Assembly (NCBI GenBank): GCA_032718475.1
Contig: JAUCBJ010000571.1
Span: forward strand, 1 to 29,532
Length of the DNA: 29,532 nucleotides
Source of the DNA: Nemertoderma westbladi
Taxonomy: Eukaryota; Xenacoelomorpha; Nemertodermatida; Nemertodermatidae
Direction: 5' to 3'
The translations under genes and the position numbers were made by a program. Shown here piece after piece: positions 1-8,678 of this stretch. The number at the start of each line of letters is the position of its first letter. The first letter of the stretch is position 1. The notes under the pieces were generated by a model, which was not told where the DNA came from, made no database searches, and worked only from the letters and a program-made list of their open reading frames with translations.

Positions 1-489
1 CAACTCTCTCTCTTTCTCTAACAACGCAGTTCCCTCATCCAACTGCCTCTCTAATTCTTTCTGGTCTAGCGCCACCATGTCCAGCTGACATGCCAGATCT
101 ATCTCCAACACCATTCTTGCTTTTGCGGAGGATGTAGCAGACTTATCAGTCGCGACGGACTCCCGTCGCCTCTCTGTCCTGCTAACTTTCCCCCGCTTTC
201 TAGGATTCTCGCTAACCGACGAGACTGGGTATGTTGTTTCGTACACGTCACCGATGTGATGGAAAAGTTGTAATTGATGTTGTCTTTCGTCGTTATGTAT
301 AATAGCACAAGAGTTAGATAAGTTATGTATAATAATAATAGCAATATTGATGACAATAAATTGGTACGACAGTGATGTGACGGCAACAGTGACAGTAAAA
401 CAATGTTCTCCGTCTGCACTGAAACCGGTAACTGGATTAACTGAACTAGTAAATTGGTATGCAGGTTGATAATATACGACACACCAGTA
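1..489 (-). pseudogene. Partial Gag-like coiled-coil frame, BEL/Pao type, running off the left edge
   Basis: Read on the minus strand, this frame has no stop for 163 codons, from 489 down to base 1. The last ~60 codons (about 200 to 1) are highly charged and coiled-coil-like: an Arg/Glu-rich stretch, then S-A-T-S-S-A-K-A-R-M-V-L-E-I and then L-E-R-Q-L-D-E-G with heptad-like leucines. This resembles the region N-terminal to DUF1759 in BEL/Pao Gag proteins. There is no in-frame Met before that segment, and the upstream half (489 to ~240) is not Gag-like, so it may be a 5'-damaged relic or chance open sequence. The rest of the gene would lie left of the window. It points away from the other BEL relic at 814. 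The family assignment rests on composition and the S-S-A-x-A-R context only. Confidence 0.4.
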
Positions 490-813
490 TTACTACACTG
501 CTACATTACTGTGGTCCTTTACCTAGTGGATGCTCTCCTTTGCCCCTATTGGCTAACGACCTGTTTCTCACCCTTTCACTCTCCGGGAGTGTTTCCCCTC
601 TGTCGCTAGCCCCCGCTAGCTGCCTTCCCTCTGAGGTGGTTTGACCTCTAACCTCCCTTTGTTCGTGGCTTTGGGGTTTGTACTGTCCCCAATATTGGGA
701 GTGATATGAGATTAGTTACTGCTAATCTCGTATCTCCGGTATATTGCTGAAAATGCCACCTCCCATTTTATGAGGGTAATTGAGGCGGAATTGAATCCGC
801 TCACAGAAAGTCT
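490..813. other. Non-coding spacer between two divergent BEL relics, with one strong hairpin
   Basis: I see no convincing gene here. The stretch at 520-660 is pyrimidine-rich. A hairpin lies at 704-733: stem ATATGAGATTAG pairs with CTAATCTCGTAT around the loop TTACTG (12 pairs, one of them G-U). The spacer separates the minus-strand Gag-like frame (ending at 489) from the plus-strand zinc-knuckle/protease relic. Confidence 0.5.
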
Positions 814-1685
814 TTGGAGAAATGGAGAGAAACTGTAACCACTTTAAACGTATGTTTCCTGTGCTTGTGCGCCAGACACAATAGAAGCAAGTGTTATTTA
901 AGGGACACCTACAAATGTGTTAAGTGTAATGGAAAACATCACTACCTATTGCATCAGAAGGATATAGACCCTCGTGTGGAAATAAAGATTAAATTCACCG
1001 ATTATTCCCCTTATGACATGAGGGGAAGTTCCGAACAGGAGTTCTATACGGACGAGTTCTCTATGGACGAGGAAAGTTGCAATAATGTAGTGGTCTTTAC
1101 AGCCATCACGTATGAGCCACCATTACGCCCAGAACAGTTGATTAACAGTGACATATCATTAAAGACCTCTGACCCAAAATCGCTCGATGTTAGAGAATTC
1201 CCCGTTTTGCAAGTTCGACTACACTGTAACAACCGTAGCGTCATCGTAAACGCCCTGAAGGATTCAGGAAGTTCTGGATCCTTTGTTGATCAAGACCTTG
1301 CAGAGGAGTTATTTAGCAAGGCAGATGGACATCCAATGAAATTAAATCTATCTCGCGTAATGCAAACCTGGCAATCAGTTATACAAACTCGTTATTACAA
1401 AATTTCTTTATCTGACCCCGGTGATATAAATGAAATATGTAAATTAAACAACATCAAGGTGGTTGCGATTAAGAACTTTACCGATAGTCAAGCACCTGTG
1501 TAAAACTGGGACAATGATGACTTTGTGAAACGTAATAACATCCCGTGATATAAACTCGATCGACCCGGAGTTCGATTATTAATTGGCCAGAACGCGCCAG
1601 AGGCCCTGGAAATTTTACAAAAACTCCCTAGTTTGCCTCTGTCTTTTAGAGCAAATCAATGCATAAATGGAAAAAAGGGCAAATA
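814..1685 (+). pseudogene. BEL/Pao gag-protease relic (zinc knuckle plus aspartic protease), broken by stops
   Basis: The frame is open from 784 to 1500 (a TTG lies at 814), then stops at TAA 1501 and TGA 1546. It continues recognisably in the same frame to TAA 1683. In order it shows a cysteine/histidine-rich zinc-binding region (C-F-L-C-L-C-A-R-H, then Y-K-C-V-K-C-N-G-K-H-H, 847-960), an acidic linker, and an aspartic-protease-like core (N-A-L-K-D-S-G-S-S-G-S-F-V, ~1245-1284) with the catalytic Asp in a D-S-G context. Past both stops comes the typical BEL protease-end motif V-R-L-L-I-G-Q-N-A-P-E-A-L-E (~1570-1612). This matches the Gag C-terminus and Peptidase_A17 order of BEL/Pao elements. 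Nothing of RT follows after 1685, so it is a 5'- and 3'-truncated relic. Its protein differs from the element at 4835-26186, so it is a separate family. Confidence 0.75.
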
Positions 1686-2282
1686 AACAGATACAGTGAG
1701 CGGTCCTCGGTGAAAGGTACACTAGCGCAATCTCGTTTATTGTATCAGACCGGACATCTTGCCTTCATTTTTGCATGGTTTATTAAGGAACAGAAAAGAG
1801 TCAAAATATATAAAAATTGAGAGTGAAAGAACATAATTTACTAAAAGCGCTAACAAATACACAACACACGCACACTACTGAATTTAAAAATTTATATAGA
1901 TTGCAACTTATACCCCTATATATTTGTAGCCTTTTTAATTTGTGCCTTTAATTGAATCAAACATTAAACTAAAATATATGTTACAATATTGATCTGTCTG
2001 TAGCTGGTCAATGAATCTCTCTTAAATTTGTTATTTAGTCGCTGCTCAGTCATTGAACGTTTGAACATGTGCTGCTCGAAGACCCCACAACGTGTCTCAT
2101 GTACTGTATACACAGTAGTGTTACAACTATGTGTAGGTAAGTCAATCTGTCAGTATTAATATTGTATATTACATTTTTTATAATATATTTCACAAAAGAA
2201 AAACCAAAAACAGGGTTATGAGATATTTTTCACGTTTTTGTAAGTGTAAAGTATGCTCAATTTGTAGGCTTTAAAAAACTAC
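1686..2282. other. AT-rich intergenic DNA, no gene seen
   Basis: About 600 bases of AT-rich sequence after the protease relic. I see no open frame of note, no RNA gene and no clear repeat boundary. It leads into the foldback block that starts near 2283. Confidence 0.6.
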
Positions 2283-3044
2283 CTTAATTTAATGAATAAA
2301 TACGTGAGAAAAAAGACAGTTTTGAGAAGATGAAGCAGTGTTACAAACTAGATGTTGTGAGTTGATAGTGGTTCTACAGAGTGATGCTGGGTTTTAGCAC
2401 TATTAATTTTACTTTTTTTTATTGCAAAATTAGATTCACTGACAAATTCTATGAATAAACTTTGAGAGACATTCCTTAACTATTCTTTGACAACAAATTG
2501 TCTATCTATCTATTTTGAGTAAAAAATGTGAAAATTAAAATGCAAGCCTTAAAAACTGAGTAAGTACTGTTATATTTATTTAAAAATATGAAATTTATTC
2601 AGTAAATGTTTAAATGTGAGACTGCTGTAATCAACTATTTTTTTTAGTAAAAAATAATAAACTTACAGAATATATGTTGAAAACCAAGAATCACCCTACA
2701 GAAAAAATATTAACTTATATACTATTATTAATAGTATATAAGTTCTATATATATACTATTAATTAACTGAAAACAGTATCTAGCACATATCCAACATTTA
2801 ATTTTACATTTTTTTTGGTCAAAGGTAGGATTCACTGACATTGTTCTAGAACTTAATAGAAATTGACATTAAAGACATCAAAGCACTATCTTAAGGTAGG
2901 TGTGACAATGTGTGAAATATATTTCATGTATTATGATCAAGGGAGATATTGTTATGATTATGAAAGCTAGTATGTTTGTTTAGTTAATAAAATAATAATA
3001 AGGTTATGAAGCTGTTTCTCACTTTGCGAGTCATTCCATAATCG

Positions 3045-3245
3045 ATACACAAATAGTATGTTACAACTGTAAATACAAGTGTTAACTACGTATTTGTCCT
3101 GGAATATAAATAATTGACACCCAGGAAGATGTTCTATTTACGCCACCTAGAGAAATGAATAATTTGGCAATTATCAGAGATGAAATACACTCTGCTCCCG
3201 CTGGGCGGCTTTATCCTGAATAAATTGAGAAGCGCCTTCAAAGGG
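3045..3245 (+). repeat. Direct repeat D, copy 1 (~200 bp)
   Basis: It starts at ATACACAAATAGTATGTTAC and ends at CGCCTTCAAAGGG. Copy 2 is at 3814-4013. The last ~125 bp, from CAGGAAGATGTTCTATTTAC onward, differ at only a handful of positions, several of them C/T or G/A. It lies in the spacer between the inverted arms of the foldback block. Confidence 0.75.
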
Positions 3246-3813
3246 AACCTTTGACTAAAAAAAAATGTGAAATTAAATGTTGCCTATATGCTAGATACTG
3301 TTTTCAGTTAATAAGTTTGTGAATAATTTTAAGTAAATAGTATATAAGTTAATATTGTTTCTATAGGGTGATGTTTGGTTTAAACATATATACTGTAAGA
3401 TTATTATTTTTTACTAAAAAAGATGACAATAAATGAATACAACAGTCTCACATTTATATTTTTACGGAATAAATTTCATGTTTTTGAATAAATATAACAG
3501 TACTTACTCAGTTTTTAAGGCTTACATTTTAATTTTCACATTTTCTTTTTACACAAAATAGATAGATAGAGAGTTTGTTGTCAAATAATAGTTGAGGAAT
3601 GTCTCGCAAAGTTTATTCATGGAATTTTTCAGTGAATCTAATTTTGCAATAAAAAATGTAAAATTAATAGTGCTAAAACCCTGCCTTACTCTGTACAACC
3701 AATATCAACTCATAACATATAGTTTGTAACACTGCTTCATCTACTCAAAACTGTTTTTTCTCAAGTTCAAACATAATTAACCTGTCATTATTGTACTATG
3801 ATTAATATAATTT

Positions 3814-4013
3814 ATACACAAATAGTATGTTACAACTGTAAATAAGTGTTTACTACATATTTGTCCTACGAAATAATTTTTCTAACACACAGGAAGATGT
3901 TCTATTTACACCACCTAGACAAATGAATAATTTGGCAATTATCAGAGATGAAATACACTCTGCTCCCATTGGACGGCTTTATCCTGAATAAATTGAGAAA
4001 CGCCTTCAAAGGG
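3814..4013 (+). repeat. Direct repeat D, copy 2 (~200 bp)
   Basis: Same orientation as 3045-3245 and clearly homologous. It sits between the inverted blocks A' and C'. Two direct copies inside otherwise inverted surroundings indicate a duplication of part of the foldback element rather than one simple hairpin. Confidence 0.75.
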
Positions 4014-4362
4014 TATGGGAATAGCAAGTATCAAGAAACAGCTTCATAACTTAATTATTATTTTATTAAGTAAACATACTAGCTTTCATAATCACAACAA
4101 TATCTCACTTGATCACAATACATGATATATATTTCACACATTCTCAAGCCTACCTTAAGATAGTTCTTCAATGTCTAGCTCATATTTCTATTAAGTTCTA
4201 GAACAATGCCAGTGAATCTAATTTTGCAATAAAAAAAATGTAAAATTAATAGTGCTAAAGTCCAGCATCACTCTGTAGAACCAATATTAACTCATGACAT
4301 CTAGTTTGTAACACTGCTTCATTTTCTCAAAACTGCTTTTTCTCACTTACTTCATTAATTAA

Positions 4363-4385
4363 GGGGGGGGGGGGGGATACCCCCC
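4363..4385. repeat. G14 tract forming a G6-ATA-C6 hairpin
   Basis: Fourteen consecutive G (4363-4376) are followed by ATA and six C (4380-4385). It sits exactly at the right end of the foldback block, so it may mark that element's terminus. Homopolymer length in an assembly is unreliable. Confidence 0.7.
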
Positions 4386-4829
4386 ATGAACCTTTTTTTA
4401 AAATGGCTGTCAATTAGTGTTAAATGATAATATTGCTATTTTGTTATGGTCAACCACTGTATGGAAGGCCAAATAGCCTTTATAGTAAAATTTGAAAATT
4501 TATAGCCTCCTTCTAGCGGCTGGCGGCGGAATTAAAGATTTCACTAAAATTGCTACTCGTCCCTCAATTTTGGTCCAAATTTCTTAAAACCAACTTTTTT
4601 GGACTCAGCTTGATCGACTCTACAAAAGTTATCTTATATAATTTTTAATTAGCCATTTTTATTTTAATTAATTAAATTAATTAATTAATTATCATATTTT
4701 TAATTAAAATTGGCTAATTAGAAAAAATTGTAATATTTATCAAAATTCCATAAAATAACTTTTAAAGAGCTTCCAAAGCTCGTTCAAATGAGCCATAAGC
4801 CAAGAAAATAGGTTAAAAAATGACGGAGG
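4386..4829. other. AT-rich left flank of the BEL insertion, with a long imperfect palindrome
   Basis: No gene is visible. From about 4635 to 4735 there is an imperfect inverted repeat: TTTTTAATTAGCCATTTTTA is matched on the other side by TTAAAATTGGCTAATTAG around a core of repeated TTAA units. The BEL element inserted at the end of this segment. Confidence 0.6.
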
Positions 4830-4834
4830 AGTAG
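4830..4834. repeat. Target-site duplication of the BEL element, left copy (AGTAG)
   Basis: AGTAG immediately precedes the 5' LTR and recurs immediately after the 3' LTR at 26187-26191. Five base pairs is in the normal range for BEL/Pao integrase. Confidence 0.9.
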
Positions 4835-4860
4835 TGTTACGGTATATGGCGCTGTATATA

Positions 4861-5004
4861 CATTATTAGCCGATGTACTGTGCGCATTATTAGCCATTAT
4901 GCAGTGCGCATTATTAGCCATTATGCAGTATACATTATTAGCTATTATGCAGTACACATTATTAGCCGTTCTACTGTACACAATATTAGTCATTATGCAG
5001 TATA
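4861..5004 (+). repeat. Six 24-bp tandem repeats at the start of the 5' LTR
   Basis: Units begin at 4861, 4885, 4909, 4933, 4957 and 4981, all exactly 24 bp, consensus CATTATTAGCCATTATGCAG plus four variable bases. Each unit differs slightly. The same array is at 24045-24188 in the 3' LTR. Being in U3, upstream of the CCAAT/TATA pair, it could act as repeated regulatory-factor sites (inference). The tandem structure also creates spurious open frames on both strands. Confidence 0.9.
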
Positions 5005-5358
5005 ATTATTTAGATAAGGCATGATAATGCGCGATGACATTTAGATAAGGAAAATAAAACGCCCATATATTTTGAATTCATTCATTTTGTATAGTATGTA
5101 GTCCTACCTATGTAATTTTGTAATAGGATAGTTCCAGGGTAGCAAGTTTCTTGTTGGACCCTGGATATAAGCTTGCTGTTATTAGCCTCGATAGGGCTAG
5201 CATCCAGGAACGCAATCCTAACCATTCAGCAGCCAGGGACATGATCCATTACCATATATGGTAATAATTTGCGATTTGGAAGCCCTGAGGTTCACAATCC
5301 GGCTTCCTTATTGGCCCAGCTGTTCCAGGTTGGTCTGATGGTGGGGCGGATTGGGGAA

Positions 5359-5404
5359 CCAATGAGAGGTATATTGCGTCATCCCTGTTGCATCACCTAT
5401 AAAT
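5359..5404 (+). promoter_or_regulatory. LTR core promoter: CCAAT box and TATA box
   Basis: CCAAT lies at 5359-5363 and TATAAAT at 5398-5404, a spacing typical of RNA polymerase II promoters. Transcription would start near 5428. Both boxes are conserved in the 3' LTR (24543 and 24582). They are identified by motif and position only. Confidence 0.55.
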
Positions 5405-5979
5405 TGGCTGTATTTCCGGTATGTGCATCTAGTTATCTTAATCTTAATCTCTTAATCTCTAATTCTAGTTTTCTAGTTCTCAGTTGTTACAGCAGTATTA
5501 GTGGCAGTATTGTAGTTTTGTTTCTGGTTAATTGTTAATCTTTCGTCTATCTTTCTGTATTTCTCACTCAATTACTGCAAATTACAACTTTGAATTATGG
5601 TTTCTACTTCGATTATTAATTCCTGTGTGATTTAAGATGTGATAATCCCACGGGATTTCTTTAGACTGTCAGACTTTGCGATTTGCATGCGCCGCTACGG
5701 TAGCTATTCATCTTGATGGAGGGCTAAGGTACCGGTAGGCGGTGGGCGCATCGGGGGGTTAGCGACGAAGGGAGTAGCGGAGAATTCAAAGGCGGGCAAC
5801 GCTGGCGGGGGGTCACCGTTGCGGTCGGGCAATTTGCATTGTGGCGTGCGGACAGCTCGCTGGTACAGTAATTAGGGGGCTGATGATCCAGATTTTGTCT
5901 CTATTTTGTAGTATTAGGGGGGCAGGAATTGGGTTAGTTAGGAAGCCTAGATGTACCCGGGAGAGGCCTGCATGCTTTA

Positions 5980-6088
5980 CAATTGCGAATTGCATGCATT
6001 GCGAATTATTATATTGTGCTGTGTAATTGCGAATTGCGTGCATTGCGAATTATATAATTGCGGATTGTACAATTGCGAATCGCGCATT
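5980..6088 (+). repeat. Array of TTGCGAAT-type motifs in the LTR
   Basis: A ~40-45 bp segment, AATTGCGAATTGCATGCATT followed by GCGAATTAT, occurs twice and is followed by shorter variants (AATTGCGGATT, AATTGCGAATCGCGCATTGC). Many of the hexamers are self-complementary. The same array is in the 3' LTR at about 25156-25264. Confidence 0.75.
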
Positions 6089-6918
6089 GCGAGCTGTGAT
6101 TGCTGACGCTGATTGGTGTGTTACTGAAGTGTGCCTAAGATTACGAATGCTTAGATAGGCGCTCTTTTCTCTTTGATTGATTTCTATTTCTTAGTTTACT
6201 GTAAATAATTACTGATTAGGTCAAAGTAATACAGTATTTTAGGCTGTTACTAGTGAAACCCGTTGTGTAATAAATTAGAATTACGCATTCTGGAACTCTT
6301 AGTAATTAGTACGCTGTTACGTATTTGTGACTGTAATTAATTAGTAAAATTAAGAATTAGTACGCAGCATAGCGGAGAGTAGCTAAGGTAATAATTAGAG
6401 TACCGTAAACTATTCACGCTGGGCGGTTATTTGAATTAGCGGGCAATAAGCTAGATCGCAGTATTCAGTACGCAAAACGCATTAGTAATTTGCTGGCCTA
6501 AAGCCAGCCGTAGGCAAGTTTAGTCCCACTATAGGTATTAGCCCTAATAAACACTGTACCGATTTTGATTATTTTAAATATTCTCACATTCACACATTCC
6601 GTTAGGGAAACCCAGTCTTTGCGATTAGAAGGCGTAAGAATATACTCTGAGTGTAGAGCCTCTCACACTCGTCTTAAGTCAGCTTAGGGAGTCAATTCGG
6701 GTTTGTTGTTTTGGTTATTCCCGCGTGGCTCATATATTCGAACAGTTAGCTCTCTATCGAGTAATTGGTAGAGAAAGGAACAAGAAATTAGCAGGAGCCG
6801 TAGAAAATTAGTAAAACATATTAGTGGACGGCAGATTAGCGCCATCTAACGGCAATTAGCAGTTTTGTATTTAGCACCCCCTCACATTAGCAATAATACG
6901 CTCCTGATTGCCCTGTCT

Positions 6919-6924
6919 AATAAA
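6919..6924 (+). promoter_or_regulatory. Polyadenylation signal AATAAA near the LTR end
   Basis: AATAAA lies 50 bp before the end of the LTR, followed by a GT-rich stretch (GTTTTGTGTCTTTATTGGTT). The 3' LTR equivalent (26131-26136) would serve the genomic transcript. A second AATAAA is at 6545. Confidence 0.5.
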
Positions 6925-6974
6925 TAGAGCAGTTTTGTGTCTTTATTGGTTAGGCCAGGGTAGTTTGTTTAACA

Positions 6975-7947
6975 GTAAAGCACGTATTTATTGTCTGCTG
7001 TAGGCCTACCGCGTACAGTAGGACATAGAGTATATTCTTTAGGCTGTTAGGTTAGTGTACTGTTTTACTTACTGTACTGCACACAGTGGATGTACGGTAG
7101 TGCGTTTTTACTTATTGCGAATACAGCAGTTCCTTAGGCCTTAGGGCAAGCTGTAATTAGTAAGTTTTTTGAAAATTTTAGCTAGGTTTGCGAGAATTCA
7201 GTTTCGGTCAAAATTATTGTAAAATCTAGAGTTTTGTACCGGTATGTTGGATAACCGCTTAGTTATTTTATACCATCTGGAGATACATGGCAAGACGGAA
7301 CTTCTGAGTTTGGGGTTCGTGTGGGTCTGCGGGTTCGGTTTGCACTCAGCGAAAGGACTGAAACTTTGGACGCGGACGTGGAATCTCACAGCAAACAAGG
7401 TTAGTTGTTCTGTTGGCACCATTGTGTTTGTGGAAGCAGTAAAAAATTATCGGTTGTTTAACTGCGAAGCTGAACTCAATTTATTAGTTAGGATATTTAG
7501 GTTTAGCCGACCATGGTTTTTTTGAATCGCTCGAGTTAGAGAGAGAGTTAGAGAGAGTCGCAGCCCGAGGATGTAGCCACGCGCTAGTGGATACATATAA
7601 TATTTGAAATAAAATTACGTTGATTAGAGCTATATATGCAAAATTAGAATTATTTGGATGGCAAATTCATTCTGAATATTTTGTATTAGATTCAGAAATT
7701 ATTTTGTGTCATACCGGTATTTAATTGCTATAATAGCTATATAATAATATTTTTGTTTAAATATTGTGCTAGTATTTGCTATAACTATACCCCATTAAAT
7801 TCACAATATTGCATTGCGAATTTATTTTGACATTTTGGACAACTAATTATTTGACAAATAATTTAATCGTATTTCGATTAAATTATATATATATATCTCG
7901 AACCTTTTGCGAGATATTTTTGCCGGAAGGCAAACATTATTTAGACT
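6975..7947 (+). other. BEL 5' leader, no clear primer-binding site
   Basis: This is 973 bp between LTR and gag ATG. The bases right after the LTR (GTAAAGCACGTATTTATTG) do not start with TGG and do not match a tRNA 3' end that I recognise. Small open frames here (7198-7525) look like chance. Notable content: a segment at 7402-7421 nearly the exact complement of 21784-21803, a purine-rich GAGAGA stretch at 7534-7560, and three successive hairpins at 7858-7934 just before gag. Confidence 0.7.
7858..7934 (+). promoter_or_regulatory. Three consecutive RNA hairpins directly upstream of the gag ATG
   Basis: Hairpin 1: 12-bp perfect stem 7858-7869 / 7875-7886 with loop TATTT. Hairpin 2: ATATCTCG (7893-7900) pairs with CGAGATAT (7910-7917) around a 9-nt loop. 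Hairpin 3: TTTGCC (7919-7924) pairs with GGCAAA (7929-7934) closing GGAA, a GNRA-type tetraloop. Gag starts 13 nt later. The position fits packaging, dimerisation or translation control (inference). Confidence 0.6.
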
Positions 7948-8583
7948 ATGAGTGTCTCAGAGAAGGAGGCACTAGAGGACAGCTATGAGACGGCGGCTGG
8001 ACCGCCGACTGACGATAGCGTCAATATTACTGTTGACGACAATGCCGACTATGACGACGCAGCGAGCGACGCTGACGTAAGTGAACAGGAGGACGAGACA
8101 GTAACTAGTGAGGAAGAACAACAACCTCAGGTAATAGTATTAGGATCCCCTACCGCTACTGTAAGGAAGGATTGCACAGCAACCCGGCCAGAGGTGAGTG
8201 ATAGGGAGGGTAGTGTAGCAGAAGCGAGAGCCCGGAGCCCGGTTTCCAGACCTGTGGGTATGGTAAGTGCCGTGGTCCCAACGGCTGTAAGGAGTACCCG
8301 TAGTTCCCGGAATAATCCTTCAAGTCTACCAAGTGTAAGTCAGGTAAGTGAAAGAGAAATAGATATCGCGATAAAGAAGAAACTTCGCGCGCACGCCGGA
8401 CATATAACTCGAACGACGGACAAGGTAAGGAAGATGCTAGCCGACTCAGCGAACATCGAAAGGGAAGGGTTAGTAGAGATTAGAAGAGGATACGACTATT
8501 CCCAATTTGTACACAGGATTGTGGTATTTCTACTTTATACTGTACTGTGCTGTCCTAATGCATACTTAGTACTGCTCGCCTGA
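7948..8583 (+). CDS. gag: BEL gag, N-terminal part, truncated into a chimera by the LINE
   Basis: The ATG at 7948 opens the element's gag. Codons up to 8451 (168) are authentic Gag: a very acidic segment with runs of Asp and Glu, a Ser/Arg/Val-rich middle, then a basic stretch (I-K-K-K-L-R-A-H-A-G-H-I-T-R, ~8370-8411). From 8452 the frame enters LINE 5' UTR and adds 44 codons before TGA 8581, ending in a hydrophobic tail (V-V-F-L-L-Y-T-V-L-C-C, then Y-L-V-L-L-A) that could act as a membrane anchor if made. The true continuation of gag is at 13711, in the same codon phase. Three GGTAAG motifs and one copy of the element's dispersed palindrome (8246-8263) lie within it. Confidence 0.8.
   Translation: MSVSEKEALEDSYETAAGPPTDDSVNITVDDNADYDDAASDADVSEQEDETVTSEEEQQPQVIVLGSPTATVRKDCTATRPEVSDREGSVAEARARSPVSRPVGMVSAVVPTAVRSTRSSRNNPSSLPSVSQVSEREIDIAIKKKLRAHAGHITRTTDKVRKMLADSANIEREGLVEIRRGYDYSQFVHRIVVFLLYTVLCCPNAYLVLLA
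8246..8263 (+). repeat. Dispersed palindrome, copy 1 (one mismatch)
   Basis: CCAGACC TGTG GGTATGG: a 7-bp stem with one mismatch and a TGTG loop. Together with the five upstream bases it matches copy 3 (19790-19813) over 23 nt at all but three positions. See findings for the set. Confidence 0.65.
8444..8451. repeat. Target-site duplication of the LINE, left copy (ACTCAGCG)
   Basis: ACTCAGCG recurs at 13703-13710, immediately after the LINE tail. The gag codon phase is the same through both copies, which independently supports this boundary. Confidence 0.85.
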
Positions 8584-8678
8584 CTAGTGGACTTTTACTC
8601 AGACCGAGAAACTACCCCGGTAGACAGCTTTATCGATATTTTAATCACTCGCTAATATTCCAAATCTCCCCGTCCGGA
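8452..8678 (+). promoter_or_regulatory. LINE 5' UTR / presumed internal promoter
   Basis: This is 227 bp from the inferred insertion point to the ORF1 ATG. Non-LTR elements usually carry an internal promoter here. I see no TATA box or other element I would name. Its first 132 bases are translated in frame with the host gag. Confidence 0.5.

Larger units (their letters stand above)
2283..4362. repeat. Composite foldback repeat: nested inverted copies with an embedded direct repeat
   Basis: By-eye self-comparison gives the order A-B-C-D-B'-A'-D-C'-A''. Block A (~2283-2450) reappears inverted at ~3605-3780 (A') and again at ~4208-4362 (A''). Block B (~2450-2825) is inverted at ~3240-3610. Block C (~2826-3020) is inverted at ~4030-4215. 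Block D is a direct repeat (listed separately). Copies are clearly homologous but carry many scattered differences and small indels, so the structure is not very recent. No coding capacity is visible. The arrangement fits a foldback-type or MITE-like non-autonomous DNA element with a second copy inserted or recombined into it. I could not find a transposase or a convincing target-site duplication. Confidence 0.7.
4835..6974 (+). repeat. 5' LTR of the BEL element (2,140 bp)
   Basis: It matches 24019-26186 with 8 substitutions (5032, 5370, 5972, 6457, 6757, 6825, 6826, 6958) and three length differences: an extra 8 bp (CTTAATCT near 5450), a missing GT near 6510, and 34 bp missing near 6628 relative to the 3' LTR. 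It begins with a 24-bp tandem array, has a CCAAT and TATA promoter near 5359-5404, an array of TTGCGAAT motifs near 5980-6085, and AATAAA at 6545 and 6919. If transcription starts about 30 bp after the TATA box, U3 is ~0.6 kb and R plus U5 ~1.5 kb. Confidence 0.95.

Noticed and set aside
4784-4993. Minus-strand frame with repeating A-N-N-V-Y-C-I units (also at 23977-24177, and its plus-strand counterpart at 23879-24208)
   Set aside because: It is only the translation of the 24-bp tandem array at the LTR start; 24 is divisible by three, so any frame stays open.
4861-5004. Possible CRISPR-like array
   Set aside because: Units are contiguous with no unique spacers, and the context is a eukaryotic LTR.
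5813-6043. Small overlapping frames on both strands inside the LTR (repeated at 24989-25219)
   Set aside because: Short, opposite-strand overlapping, and made by the TTGCGAAT repeats; no coding signature.
7340-7421. Possible tRNA-like sequence ending in CCA before 7422
   Set aside because: No cloverleaf, A box or B box can be folded; only the last 20 nt are notable, for their complementarity to 21784-21803.
7198-7525. Leader ORFs on both strands
   Set aside because: Less than 100 codons, overlapping on opposite strands, no recognisable motif, and in untranslated leader.
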